Below are positions 45,201 through 57,118 of a DNA stretch of 64,000 nt, one piece after another. The notes beneath the pieces are model-generated. The model was given only the letters and a program-made list of their open reading frames with translations. It searched no databases and was not told where the DNA came from. How positions within the stretch are numbered: position 1 is the stretch's first letter; each line of letters starts with the position of its first letter. The position numbers and the translations under genes were made by a program. This DNA comes from Crambe crambe (Eukaryota > Porifera > Demospongiae > Poecilosclerida > Crambeidae): assembly GCA_963924555.1 (NCBI GenBank), contig OZ004583.1:4311501-4375500 (forward strand). The letters are read 5' to 3'.

Positions 45201-48122
45201 GTGGATACATGCAGATGTCAAATATTCTGTACTGCATGCATCCTGCATGACATTCATATGTCCTGGCATTTATGACTGAGCTAGCAGAGGCCTGAAACTC
45301 TACATCTTTAGCCCCAGCTCGTTTGGTAGATAGGCACATGAATGGCAGAATGCACACGATAAGGAAAATTCAAAGTCTGCATAAATCCAGTGAATCACTC
45401 TGCTGTAACACTTCGGACTAACTTTCCCAGAACATCCTGCTTATTGGACTTGTTGGGATTTCTGGCTTTTCAGGTGGACCAAAAGCACGTAGGAATTGAC
45501 TTGGAGTGATGATATCATCTTGGAATATGCAATATTTTTTGTATTCTGGTTCAGGTGGATCTGGAGACAACATAATAGGGTTTATTCTGACACTGGAGTC
45601 TGACAATAAGATGTACCTTCCTTTATAGGCTCATTTTCCATTTCATCATCACCATCATCACTATGTGAATCAGACTCATAGTAATAAGCTTCATACGTTT
45701 CACACATAGGAGGAGGAGGAGAACCGTAAGTGTCATGTGGAGGAGGAGAATGATATCGATGAGAAGGATAAAAATCACCATGTACTTCTGAAGGCAGCCG
45801 TTCAATTATTGCTACTTGAATAATTTCTAGAAATTATAATGTCAATTATTTCTCTACAATTGGCATTGGCATGGTAATAATACAAATAGTTAAAATAGAT
45901 TTATTGGGATTTTAGCAGGTACTTATAATACCCACTCTAAGAGAGCTTCTATTATGGTCTATCACTCACTCCTCACCATTAAATCTTACAGTCTTCTTTT
46001 TCTTCTTTTTTAGACTGCCACTTTCAGGATAGATTAGTTGATCATAGCAATTACTGGCATGATCATCAGCTGGAACATATTCTTTTGCTGGTTGATTGTA
46101 CCAAACACTGGCATGACCATCAGTTGGAAGACTTTCTTTCAATTGATCACTCTGAACCAACCCAGTCTCAATGGTGGTGGCTTGACTACAGTTCTCTTCG
46201 ATATCCTCAAGCTCAATATCATTGTTGGTTGGGGCATATAAGAAAGTGCTGTCACCACAACAATCTCTGCTGAATCCCCTTTCTACTTCTGCAAAAAACC
46301 CCGTCTGCATGGGGATAATGACAATGTTATATGAGGTGTAGCTACACATAAAATCAATCCCATGCACCTGCCCAAATCTTTTATCATTAGCAAATGATAG
46401 TTTTTGATGCTTCTTGTTCAGATATACACAAAAAGCCACACCCCCATGAGCAGGGGGGCATTTGATTATATCTGAAGTAGATGGAAGTTCTTCGAGGAGT
46501 GAAAATCCATGAATAAGAGACTTCACTGAAGTAACATTTCTCCTCTGTCTAGTATTAGCAGCTTGCTCATTCTTTATACTCAGACGTTCATGCAGAAGCT
46601 TGCGGAGGTTTAGACGATTAATCTCCACTGATACCATCTTTTTCTGCAATTGTTCACTGAGTTCTTTCCCACAAATCCTTGCACTGGAAGGACAGTATGG
46701 AGTGGGAGGATGGCTGATAGCATGATCTTGTTCAAACTGCACTTCAAAAGCAACATTACCCTTTCTTGAAGTGGTAATAGCTAATTCAGGTGTATAATCC
46801 TGATCAGCATTTGATTTTGGTTTGGCATCAGCTAACTCAGGTGTGCTCTCCTGAACAGCATCAGAACATGATCCGGTACCAGTTGATTCAGCGTCAGATC
46901 TTGGCTTGGGATAAGCTGTATTCTCCTGATCAACATCAGATCTTGATTCAATGCCAGCTGATTTAGCCTTGTCATCATCAGATCTTGGTTTGGCATCAGC
47001 TAACTCAGGTGTGTTCTCTTGGTCAGCATCTGATTTAGCCTCATTAGCATCAGATCTTGATTTGGTATCAGCTAACTCAAGTGTGTTCTCTTGGTTAGCA
47101 ACATATTTTGATTTAGTACCAGCTGATTCAGAGGTATTTTCCTCATCAGCATTAGATACTGGTTTGGCAAACTCAGGTGTACTCTCCTGATCAGCATCAG
47201 ATCTTGATTCAGTAGCAGCATCAGATCTTAGTTCGGCAGGTGACTCAGGTGTACTCTCCTGATCAGCATCAGATCTTGATTCAGTAGCAGCATCAGATCT
47301 TAGTTCGGCAGGTGACTCAGGTGTACTCTCCTGATCAGCATCAGGTCTTGGTTTGGTATCAGCTGTATTATCCTGATAAGCATCAGATTTCGGATTGGCA
47401 TCAGCTAACTCAGGTGTGCTATCCTGATCAGCATCAGAACTTGGTGTAGCATCAGGTGTATTGTCCCGATTAGCATTATCAGATCTTGACTTGGTACCAG
47501 CTAACTTAGGCGTATTGTCCTGATTGGCATCATCAGATCTTGACAGGGTTGACTCAGGCGTACTGTCCTGATTAGCATCATCAGATCTTGACCCTGTACC
47601 AGCTGACTCAGGTGTATTGTCCTGATTAGCATCAGATTTTGATCTGGCATCAAGTGTATTGGTATCTGATCTTACTTTGGCATCATTGGCATCAGATCTT
47701 GGATTGGCATCAAATATTGGTTTGGCATCAGATCTTGAATTGGGATCAGATCTTGGTTTGGCATCAGTTTTGGCATCAGATCTTGTTTTGGCATCAGATT
47801 TTGGATTGGTATCAGATTTTGGATTAGCATCAGATCTTGGTTTGGCATCAGATCTTGGTTTGGCATCAGAGCTTGGTTTGGCATCAGAGCTTGGTTTGGC
47901 ATCAGATCTTGATTTGGCATCAGATCTTGGTTTGGCATCAGATTTTGGAACAGCATCAGATCTTGGTTTGGCATCAGATTTTGGAACAGCATTAGATCTT
48001 GGTTTAGCACTAGATCTTGATTTGCCATCGGTTTCATTGTCTTTTTTAGCCTTTGATATTTTAGGTTTGATCCTAAAAATGTTTCTTTTGATCCATTTCA
48101 TTATTCTCTTGCCTCTACCCAT
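36284..48122 (-). CDS. Unrecognised giant repeat protein encoded by a tandem array of symmetric mini-exons
   Basis: ATG at 48122, stop TAG at 36286-36284. First coding exon 48122-45977 (2146 nt), then 45826-45617 (210), 45599-45423 (177), 44842-44768 (75), 44670-44566 (105), about 50 mini-exons down to 37190-37104 (87), then 37009-36818 (192), 36749-36546 (204) and 36456-36284. Every exon I could bound after the first is phase 1 to phase 1, so each can be skipped without a frame change. Mini-exons code Ser/Ala/Glu-rich peptides, class A like LSTVEEASSNAGSEFAS (often exactly 60 nt) and class B like EYPVLPKIG...VPSNIDGGE...EESSSNSLAS. The 3' exons are proline-rich. No signal peptide, membrane segment or known enzyme domain. 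The protein could reach about 2,000-2,500 residues and should be largely disordered. Some units have lost a splice site. Function unknown; I recognise no homologue. Confidence 0.75.
37104..44500 (-). repeat. Exon-intron tandem array (about 50 units, roughly 100-200 bp each)
   Basis: On plus the unit reads (C)TTACTTGATGCAAATTCACT, then GCCTGCATTTGAGCTGGCCT, then CCTCCACTGTGCTCAAACTA and a CTGTAT(A)TTCTGAATAG acceptor: donor, exon and acceptor of a minus-strand exon. In 38125-39980 the spacing is regular (97-128 bp, mean about 115). From 40000 to 44500 units are longer and class A and class B exons alternate. One unit near 39180 lacks the donor half. Divergence between units is substantial, so the array is not a recent expansion throughout; neighbours at 39533 and 39648 are nearly identical and recent. 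Confidence 0.85.
45977..48122 (-). CDS. Large 5' exon of the mini-exon gene: basic start, KPRSDA repeats, unique domain, KTVRF motif
   Basis: First 716 codons. Residues 1-30 are basic (MGRGKRIMKWIKRN). Roughly 30-150 are short repeats (K/S)(P/S)(R/S)SDA. Roughly 150-450 are longer repeats combining SRSDA with DQENTPESA-type words; two units of about 26 residues (TESRSDADQESTPESPAEL) are exact tandem copies. About 465-715 is unique, with a helix-prone segment (ELSEQLQKKMVSVEINRLN) after AFEVQFEQDH. The end is KKKKTVRFN, a good match to the RVxF docking motif of protein phosphatase 1, directly before the donor at 45976. The AFEV...LSEQLQKK order faintly recalls stathmin-like domains, but I would not rely on that. 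A 5' UTR acceptor lies at about 48164 (TTTCAG). Confidence 0.75.
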
Positions 48123-48164
48123 GCTGTTGCAAGGGAATCACACAGAGTGTGATAGGCAATTCTG

Positions 48165-49320
48165 AAACATAAAAATTTTACAATAATAATCATATTAGCA
48201 AGATGTCCAGTTAGCTACAATTTGCATAGGTGCAAGGGGGGATAAGGTGGGTAGAGCCATATACAAATTCTCTTCTAGCTGCTATACCATGCTCCCATAG
48301 CATGCTTTAGGTTGTAGCTAATAGCTAGGCAGCCAGACACCGCACTTTTTAATCATAAAAACACTAGAAATCTCGGCTGAACTTCTTGATGACTGCATGT
48401 ATATTAATTATGGCCTGTTATGGATGTGGGCTAGACACTGAGTTTCTAAGGCTTATGCAAGCAACTTTACTGTTTTGTTGCTACAAGCAGGTTATAATCA
48501 TCCTCCTTGCAATGGATCCAATAAAGTCATTTTTGTTATTGAGAATGGAAGCATAATTTTTTTTTGGGGGGAGCTAGTGCACATTGATGGTCAATCAGTT
48601 CCAGTAAGGTCTCTGCTGGAGAAATTCCAAATGAACGGCAGCAGCTACAGCTAATTGGTCATAGATCCATGGTCACAAGGATGATACTGACTTTCTTCTT
48701 CAAAATGACCACCATGGGTAAAACTAGTAGCTACTAGGACAACTGCCAAGTTTGTATAGTATTGCGAGTTTCTGTTCTCTGCTCCCTAGCTTTTGTTTAC
48801 TTTGTATTCACCTCTCGTTTCTGTTTCTTGCACCTCTCGTTTCTGTTTCTTGTACGTAGCATAGACAGAAAATCCCTGTAGCTAATTATTTCGGTGGTGT
48901 GTGCAGTCACAGCACATGTGCACCCAGATAGCTAATAATATTCACATGCACTCAGCACGGTCTCAGCGAAAACAAAACAAAATAGATCAAAAAACATGAT
49001 ACCAAGTAGAAGTAATGTAATCCGAAATAGCTAAAAAAAATAAATTCAGTACACTTTGTAGCAGCTAGCTAGCATCAAGCAATAAGACGCATACAATAAT
49101 GCATTACTGAATCTGTACACAACACAAAAATTAATGCCTTAAAAGCAAAACTAAACCAAACAAAGCAAAAAAAGCAAGCAAACAATAACAACAACAAGAA
49201 CAAAACAAAATAGAGATCCACTATAAACAAGTAAGTTGTGAAAAGTGTGGAAAGAAGAATGACAACAATATCAACAAGGTCAAAACAAAACCGAACAAAA
49301 GAATGAAGGTAAAACAAGCA
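48165..49320. other. Probable 5' UTR intron of the mini-exon gene
   Basis: An acceptor TTTCAG on minus just upstream of the ATG exon implies a 5' UTR intron here. AT-rich, with A-rich stretches at 49130-49310. No gene recognised. Confidence 0.4.
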
Positions 49321-49354
49321 AAATTAGAATGGAAAGAAAATTTCTATTAAAATG

Positions 49355-49600
49355 CTTACACAATAGACTTCCTCGTATCTTTTTCGCTGAATATAAACTC
49401 AACTTCTTCTTTCATTCACCTAGCCGCAATGCGTCGATTTCTGAGCTGCGTCTGCGCGCGCGGGGTACATATCGACGCGCGCGTACTGCTTTTTGCAACA
49501 TCCATTTAACTTACGGCGCATGCGCATTAAAGGCTGCGATGTATTAAATAGTTGCTATGCTACTTAGGCTCACTCCACGCCCCATCCGCGGCAAATATGG
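49355..49600. promoter_or_regulatory. CpG-rich promoter-like stretch with NRF1-like palindrome
   Basis: GC-rich island with GCGCATGCGC at 49516-49525 and many CpG dinucleotides (CGCGCGCG words at 49450-49490). On minus, GTAAGC at about 49359 could be the donor of a 5' UTR exon that joins the acceptor at 48164. On plus, an ATG at 49597 opens a short frame (MASCELYYTKAYSSLELNA) of unknown meaning. A divergent promoter is a reasonable guess. Confidence 0.4.
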
Positions 49601-51085
49601 CTTCCTGCGAGCTATACTACACAAAAGCTTACAGTAGTCTGGAACTGAATGCTGAGTCTTCAACAACTGACCTTGGCAACCTCAAAACTGCGCATGCTCA
49701 GACTGTACGTTTGCAAAAAGTTCGCAAAATCCAGTACGTACTTGTACGTATATACATGCGCATTAGATCGACCGACCAAATGCCTGCCCACGCATAATAT
49801 TCAAGTATACAGCCTGGTGACTTTATCTCTGCACTTTCTTAATTTCTGCCTGAACTTAAGATGTTAAAGCCATCTTCATCCTTGAAGAATATCTAGTAGA
49901 GTCTAATCATAAGAGAATGTACACACATTTGCACCAAAGAAGCAAGGGTTGTTAGTGTAAATTACTGTGGGATGGAGCCTGATTTATGTAGAAAAGGTAC
50001 CTAAAATTGTAGGAGTCATAATGGAATATGAATTTAGTAGAGGGCATATGGTCAGTGCCAGAAAGAAGTGAATTTCTGTGATTATTTAATAGTGGAGGAC
50101 TTATTAGTAAGGGGTTATCAACTTCAAGAAAGGGAAGATTGGTTCCCTCATGAAATCAGTTAAGTGTTGAATCCATTTTGTAGTCTGACAGCCAAGGAGT
50201 CATAAGTACAGCATATATATATATATATTATTATTATTGCTCAGTTGGGAATTGAGTCTGATGTCGTCCTCTAGTTCTGCACCAGTCACATGCAAGGTCT
50301 TGAAGAGCCCCAGCTGATTTAGCTAGCAAATCTGACTTACTAACCATCGCCTCAGAAGAAAGCCCATCACAAAGTTTTTGAAACCATGTGGCTCAGATAC
50401 AATCTATATGGGAAGATGATTTGGGCTTTTGGTGCTGGCTTTTTCATCTTTGTGAACTTCTCAAAATCTAGAGGGGCAACTGCCTCCTTGCCCACCTGCT
50501 TCCTACTCCAAGGCCAGAATGCAGTGCACACACTCTACTAGTGCTAAATTTGTGAAACAGCTAATTACAAATCCTCCATTTGTTTTGGTGGCTGAGTGGG
50601 GACACTCCAACATGTTGTACACTATTTTTTCCAGCTTCAAACATTCCTCTCCATGACCAAAGGCTAGATGGCAGTGAATTTTCATAAGATGTAGCAATCT
50701 GGGATTATTCACTCCCTGACTCTGCATTGCTTCCTATAATGAACACCTGGTTGTACAGTAGAAGCCATTAACTGGCTGGCAGGAAGCTTTATAAACTTCT
50801 GCTTGCATTCTGTATGGTTGACAGCAGCATGTATGGCAGTTTGCGATTGTTTACCGGGTGTGATAAATTATTACATTAGCTACTCAGCGGAGTACTGTAA
50901 GAGCTTGTGTTTTTGAATATAAAACACCTGAACTAAAATTCAGCTAGAGCTATGATTATACCTTTACGATAGCAAACAATCTTCTAGCTAGCTAGATAGC
51001 TGAAATATGTTACATGCAGGAGAAAGAGAAATAAAAACATGACAGAAGCTAATTGTTAAACTATAGATAAAAGCGCATATGCAAA
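49600..51085. other. Spacer downstream of the lipase gene
   Basis: Mostly AT-rich. (AT)n at 50213-50228. A minus-strand open frame at 50727-50503 (74 codons, with HLMKIHCHLAFGHGEECLKLE) may be a gene relic but I do not recognise it. TAGCTAGC clusters near 50985. Confidence 0.35.
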
Positions 51086-53029
51086 TTATTGTTCAAGATT
51101 GCCAATGATCCAATCCTTTATCATGTTCCGGGCCCTCTCCTGACCTTTATCATGGAGAACTTCATGAAAATTATCGTCAAATACCTTGAATATCAATAAA
51201 CACACACACATTATTATTTTCTGTGCTACAAAGGTACCAATCTCTGTTATAATTACACTCTAATAATAATTATTATTGAGTTCACCTCATATTTAAGGTC
51301 TTTATCAGGAGTACCAATGTTATTGTAAATGAACAAGGAAGCATCCAGTGGTACAATGCCATCAGAGCTTCCATGAAGAATCAGTGCAGGTATCTTAATT
51401 TTCTTTATCCCTCTCCTTGCTATCAGTATTGTGTTCAAAAATTCAGCAGCCCATTTGGCCTTGAGCTTCCCTTTGTACACAAGTGGATCATTCACGTACC
51501 TTTCAACCTATAATAAGGGGATGAGTGTAAATAAACAATACAAGTCTATAAAACAGTCTTAGTGTTTTTGGGGATAAAATTAAGCATGGGGAAACTGGAC
51601 AAGGATACTAGCTTGCCAATGTAGCTACTAGAAAGCTCCTGATCATAAACTACGATTTTTGATTTTGCCCTAGTGTTATCATCGCACAAGTTGTATAATC
51701 TGCCTCTCATCAGTCTACTTTATTACCTCTTCAGGAATACTGCTGATTAAGGATGTATCTATTGTTTCAACACCACAATGAGGAAAGAGACCTCCCAAAA
51801 CTCGTGCTAAGATTTTCTACAAAGAGGACAACAAATCATAATGGCTGTAATATGAAAAATTACCACGACTCACTTCACAGCAGGTTTTGTATGTATCCAA
51901 ACCAGCAGCACTAAATACAACCCCTGCAAACAGATCCTTTTCTTCTTTAGCAACAATAGCTGCAATTAGTCCTCCCTGAAACAAACAAACAAACAAAAAA
52001 GTGACACCTTTACAATCAGCCATGGATGCAAGTGTTCAAGTTTACCATTGAATGACCTAACAGGAAGCATGGTATTCCAGGATGCGATTCTTTGTACTCT
52101 TTTACATGATTTATTACATCATGAACGTAAGTATTGAAATCTTCAATAAAAACCTTTTCGCCACCACTATTACCATGACCAACTGCATAATTATTATCAG
52201 GTCAAAGCAAAATTATTAGAAAAAAATAATTATTATTTAATTATAGCTAAGTGGCTTGGCAGCTGCAAAGTATCTATAAACAAGCCTGCACTACATAATG
52301 ATAAGAAAAATCAATGAAGCCTGGATATTTGGAGCGTGGTATCATGTAATCACAACACATTAAACCCGATTTGCTTTCTTTGGTAGGACTGCTCAATCTT
52401 TGAGAAGTATTGAATTAGCCTACCTGAAGAACATTCGTGTAGTAAGTCAATGGCCCTGAATTGAGCCATTTTCAAAACATCTAGTAGCTAGAGTCAGCCA
52501 AAAAAAGTGACTTGCTTGAAGATACAGCTATAGTTAGCTATGTGCATGTAGGATTTTTACTAGGCTATAATTATTGCTTACATGTATAGTTTCAAAGGAT
52601 AAACCTCTATTTGGTATTGTATGATAGCTAGCCAAGATAAGTATCAGATTACCTACCATGATCATGACCAAATACTATGATGCTATTCTCAGATAATACA
52701 TTTGCTAGCTCTCGATAGCGTCCCATGTATTCTGCAACACCATGAGCAATATAGACCAAGGCCCTATATCAAGAGAGATGATATAATTATCATTGCCTCC
52801 AACGTATGAACTTTGATTCCAGTAAAAAATACTCCCTAAAGCTATCTGAGGAAAGAATACATGCGGGGAGGACACAAATAGCTCGAATAGAGCTAATCAA
52901 CCTGACACTCTCAGTAGTCTTTGGTGCCCAGCGCCACACAGAGAGGTTTATTTCATTCCAGATCGATTTTCGAAGTTCACCTGTTTCACCGACAGAGAGT
53001 GGTGAATCACTGTCCTTAGTTTCAGCCAT
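51086..53029 (-). CDS. Monoglyceride lipase-like serine hydrolase, 7 exons, about 294 aa
   Basis: Alpha/beta hydrolase of the Hydrolase_4/S33 type, which in animals includes monoglyceride lipase (MGLL), the enzyme that splits monoacylglycerols such as 2-arachidonoylglycerol. Exons: 53029-52902, 52763-52657, 52182-52046, 51975-51874, 51816-51727, 51507-51286, 51184-51086. Phases match and the frame is intact. Family marks in order: VYIAHGVAEYMGRYRELAN (HG oxyanion region), VFGHDHVGHGNS (HDHxGHG), nucleophile elbow GHSM-G split by an intron (Ser near residue 123), NDPLVYKGK, ILHGSSDGIVP (catalytic Asp), FDDNFHEVLHDK (catalytic His). Length is close to human MGLL (303). No signal peptide. I leave the symbol open because sponges may have several members. 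A MITE sits about 100 bp upstream of the start. Confidence 0.9.
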
Positions 53030-53125
53030 TGCTAGGTAGATAGCTAGTAGCCTACACCGGGTCTCAGGCTCAAAAATTAGCTATGCTTCCGCGGATAAGG
53101 GTCTGGGGATCGTCGTTTTATAAGG

Positions 53126-53312
53126 TAAAGCGGGGCATAAATATTTCGAACGGCGGGGCTATTCCGTAGGGTCAAATATTTTCAAAACTCCACGAGCTTA
53201 CGAGCTCTATTTTGAAAGATATATTCTACTATTATAGTAGATTATATCCTCCAACATTGAGCTCAGAAGTCTCAGTAGTTTCAGAAATATTTGAACCTAC
53301 GGAATAGCTAGT
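53126..53312. mobile_element. MITE with GCGGGGC...TTTCGAACGG ends, copy 2
   Basis: Matches 28754-28976: TTTCGAACGGCGGGGCTATT, TTCTACTATTATAGTAGA at the centre, and CTACGGAATAGC at the right end. It lies just upstream of the lipase gene, so it may sit inside its promoter or 5' UTR. Confidence 0.8.
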
Positions 53313-54480
53313 CTCGCGCAGACTTTCCTGATGGGCGGGGCTTCAAGGAGAGGGAGAGCTGTGGCCAGGTTTCAGTGGACACTGCAGGAATTTGTGGCAG
53401 CACCAATCAGATCGCTGATTCAAAAAAATGGGCGTGAATGTCATGTGATTGTCATGAATATCAGCTATAAACGATCGCGCGTTCGAAGATGGATGACTCT
53501 CTTGCTATCGGAGAAGCTGTCCATTAGCTGATGGCTGAAATCTCGCACAGATAACAATCAGATCCTTAAACCTCCTCCCTAAAAAAGGAAAAGAACTCAA
53601 ATAAATTCTTTTGCGCACGTGACAAGTGCATGTGACTGCATTCCAGAGCAATAAGCAATTGCGTCATGCGTCACGGAAGATTACTGAGAGATTACGATTT
53701 CCCCCAATAAAAAATCGGCGCATGCGCAAACAGTGGGTACCATGCTCTTTTGTCCAGGAGATCGAGACTGACAACAGCAACAAGTCTCGCAGCAGTCAAA
53801 CAGGAAGGAGTGGGAGGGAGACCACAATAAGGCACCTAAACAGCACCGGGAACCGAAGCGAATAGCAACACCAGAAGAGAGAAGGTAGTGCTCGCGCGCG
53901 CTGAACAACCAGTTGGTAAAGGGTTTTGTTCGCTCGATCCGGCCTGAATATCATTCGAGCACGTGTCTAGGTCTCTCTAGCTAGCTCTTGTAAGTTATTT
54001 AGCTATGGAGGAGTCTGTTTTTGACCTCATTTTCTCTCTTAGGTAACATTATGAAGGCATCTAAGCGCACGGCATATCCTTTTACCAGCTGCCTGCTGGG
54101 CTGGCCGTGCAGTTCTTCATCTTGATGATGATTATGCATGGAGGAGGACATACTATATATACCAAAATGACAGAATGAACACAAGAGGTTAGTAAATTAA
54201 TGGGTTTGGCATGGATTTAAAGATAATGCTTTTATGGCCCTTTCACCATTGACCCTAGTCTCGCGCGCCAGATGTATTTAGCAGAGTACAAAGGATCTGG
54301 TAACAATCGCCAGGTTTCCGTTCTTTCAAAGAATGTGCATCACATGACTCGTGGGATAATAATTTACCACATGTGGGTGCGCACACAATTAAAAATCAGA
54401 TCCGTCTATAGCTAAAGCTAGCTGAGATCGAGCCGTACTCAGGCGTAGCATGGCCGACTCAAGTGCCAAGAAAGGTCTTG
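53313..54480. promoter_or_regulatory. GC-richer spacer with NRF1-like palindrome at 53718-53727
   Basis: Contains GCGCATGCGC at 53718-53727, CGCGCGCG at 53893-53901 and ACGTGAC/CACGTG-type words. This could be the real promoter of the lipase gene displaced by the MITE, or belong to an unseen gene. Short frames here are not convincing. CTAGTCTCGCG occurs at 53309, 54258 and 55559 and looks like the end motif of a small repeat family. Confidence 0.35.
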
Positions 54481-54499
54481 CAGTCCAACTAGTCTATAG

Positions 54500-54900
54500 C
54501 TAGCTATTCTGACCTATGGTAGCATAGCTACTTGCTTCAAGTCCCTTAGCTTGAGCATGATCCTTCTTAAGAAGTATCATTGCATGAGCATGCTGATCTG
54601 AGTGAGAATGATCCTTGATATTGCTAGTACGGATGGAGTCAGCACCAAAAATCCACTTGTCACTAGTTTCTTCTACTTTCTATCTTTGACTGGAACAGCA
54701 CACACACCTTACATTTGAGCTTGGTCACAGATTTTTTAGATCCAACACCAGTAGTCTCACATTCCAACCAAGAAAGAGTGTGGTGATCCCTATCCAGCTC
54801 AGTTTTCCATTTCTGGAAGGTGGCAAGACTAACTTGGCGCTTCTTGGCAGGGGGGGGGGGGCTGAGGAGTCACCCTGACTACTAGAGCTTTGTCGCTTCT
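54500..54900 (-). pseudogene. ZNF862/KIAA1586-like (hAT-related) transposon protein fragment
   Basis: The minus strand reads KKRQVSLATFQKWKTELDRD and HTLSWLECETTGVGSKKSVT, then LKCKVC, and after breaks KWIFGADSIRTSNIKDHSHS and DQHAHAMILLKKDHAQAKGL. This is the N-terminal, BED-like cysteine/histidine segment of a protein family common in sponge and coral genomes and related to ZNF862 (recalled). A run of about 11 G (54851-54861) and internal stops break it. Confidence 0.6.
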
Positions 54901-55556
54901 GGGTGTCTTGATACAAATAAAAGAACTAACCTAGAACCAACATACTGACAAAAACAGCTCTATCCCTGACTTCAAGCTTAAAACATGCATTGAAATCATG
55001 CAAACTTACCATGTCAAGAACAAGCAGCTGCACACAGTAAAAAAAACAACAGCTGTTCACGTGGAGCATGCGCAGTGTGCTATTAAACTATGCATGCCCG
55101 ATCCGAGCACGCGCACTTGAAGTGGGTGGAGTCTCGAACTAGAGTTAGTTTCTTACCTCCTAACGCTAGGAAGCCTAGACAAGAGTAACAAGGTACCGAA
55201 GGTAGCGTAGAAAGCTTAGTTAGTTCATATTTCCCAAGTGTATAAACTTGAAGCCTCTGGTCATTTGCTTGGATTCTCTGTGCACGAAGCTTTCATGGCT
55301 GACTAACTAGCTTTAGCATTTCATTCGAAGCCTTTCTACTTCAGTCTTTTCTACTTTAGTCTAAGTTCCAAGTTTGTATAGTTCAGATCTCGCAATTATT
55401 GTTAGGACATTGTGGCAGTGCAAACAATGAATTGATCGGTCAAATCCGATAATTGCATGGAAAATGACCGATGTCCGCCTGTTATTTTTAGCTCTGCTAT
55501 AGCTCCCCATACCTAAGAAAGGTGTTTTTGCACATGAATAAAAATTATCCTGGGAA

Positions 55557-55620
55557 CTAGTCTCGCGTAGCCAGACCCAATTCTTTCTTTTATATTGGGC
55601 GGGAGAAAGAAAGGGTCTAT
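55557..55620. mobile_element. Very short MITE, CTAGTCTCGCGTAGCCAGACCC end
   Basis: Begins CTAGTCTCGCGTAGCCAGAC; CCCAATTCTTTCTTTT is mirrored by AGAAAGAAAGGGTCT within 60 bp, a small palindrome of AGACCC...GGGTCT type. Confidence 0.45.
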
Positions 55621-55726
55621 GCTAAATGACCAGTGTGACCAAAATTGAGCTTAACTTCCCTTGCTGTATTGCTTTGTGCCGAGAGCAAGGGTAGATGTGG
55701 TAGTTATGAGTCGCCTCACTCCTAGG

Positions 55727-56122
55727 TAGGCCTTGGCACATTATGCCGGCATAATTTTGAGCATAATAACATTGATTTGTAAGGCAAGCAAAATCGATAA
55801 TCAACAATCGTATGAGCATAATTGTCTCATTTCAAAAATAAAATCATATTGACATATTCTTTTTGAACGGCTATTATACTCTAGCATGACACTCAATTGA
55901 TTCCACATAGTCTTGCAGTGAGCTATCTTGTTTATCAGTAAAATGTCTTTTTAGCATAAAAAAAACTCTTTCAGTATCAGCTGAACACAATTACCACAAA
56001 CCCAGAGTCAGATTACTGAGGTTAAAGGTCAATAATACCAGTGCACATGAGCATAATAACTTTACACATGAGCTTAATAACATGAGAATAGCAATTTTTT
56101 GAGCATAATGTGCCAAGGCCTA
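55727..56122. mobile_element. 396-bp MITE with TAGGCCTTGGCACATTATG ends
   Basis: Left end TAGGCCTTGGCACATTATG; right end CATAATGTGCCAAGGCCTA. CTCCTAGG stands before or after both ends, giving a candidate target-site duplication. Inside, GAGCATAATAAC repeats several times. Confidence 0.8.
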
Positions 56123-57118
56123 CTCCTAGGCCTCCTAAATGGGTGTGGTGATTTTTAGTAGTACGGTGTGTCAGTACAATTTCCATCTCTGTGTTCAATA
56201 GGAGTAACGAATGAGGCTAATGAGTTACTTGATCTGACGGACATCATTCAACACCTACTGCTGTTATGTATGAATTAAGTAATACCACACTACTGATTTC
56301 TTTATAACTTGAGCAATTTTTTTGGAAATGTATAGGTATTATGTAAGAAATCAGTTGTGTGTACGTGGTTGTAAATGTAGGTACTGTATTCATTTAATAT
56401 ACTTTAGGTTGTGGGGTTGGTATTCAAAGTTAGAGTGTAAGAACTTACTAAAATATTGTTTGGATAAATTTCCAGCAGGCTTTGTATTATAGTGCATGAG
56501 AATGATACAAATTCAGCATATATTTGTCAAGAGCGAAATCTGTTGACATTCAAGGTAAGAAATGTATCCTATTACTATGGCAATGAGTCTATCATTTGCG
56601 CATGCTTTGTGTACAGTGAATTCTGAAAGATTTTAATTCATAACTTGCTCTTGATGGGGCTACCAACAGCTACCATTTGTATCAATAGGAAAGGTTGTAG
56701 CTAAACTTAATCAGTTGCAGCTAGTAACACTTTAACTTTAGGCTTCAATGATGTTCAGATGATCTTTCCAAGAGTTTAAATGCATTGATTTTGGATAAAG
56801 GCATTATTCCAGAAAGAAGGCAAGATTTGCTTCTACATAACCCATGCTTCATGCAATATTTGACAACCATTACTTACTCCCCTAGTAGTATAGGCAATCA
56901 CATGCTTTTGAGTGTAATTTGGGTATAATTGCATGAGGAACTGGCTAGGTAATTCCACAAGGCAAAGCCAGTGCAATTTTAGACAGTTCCAAATGTAAGT
57001 ATACCCAAATTGCATGAAAAAGCCTATTAATAAATTACTTGTATCAGCCAGGCAGCTGCATGTAGGAAGCTGTTTATGACCAGTAAGTGAATATTAGCTA
57101 GGTTACTTCGTTTATAGC
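56123..57118. other. Spacer, no gene recognised
   Basis: AT-rich. 56790-57118 belongs to a repeat also seen near 20570-20760 and 13480-13590 (words GGCATTATTCCAGAAAGAA and TTTATAGCTT). Confidence 0.4.

Noticed and set aside
45417..45599. Taking the exon ending RMFWES-stop as the end of the large-exon gene
   Set aside because: The stop lies inside a good donor (GTTAGT at 45422) of phase 1, and the next exon at 44842 fits that phase, so splicing on into the array is the better model. An alternative short form remains possible.
47659..48165. 168-codon plus-strand open frame (SDLGLASDLGLAS repeats)
   Set aside because: Exact antisense shadow of the KPRSDA repeat exon; no start context or splice sites of its own.
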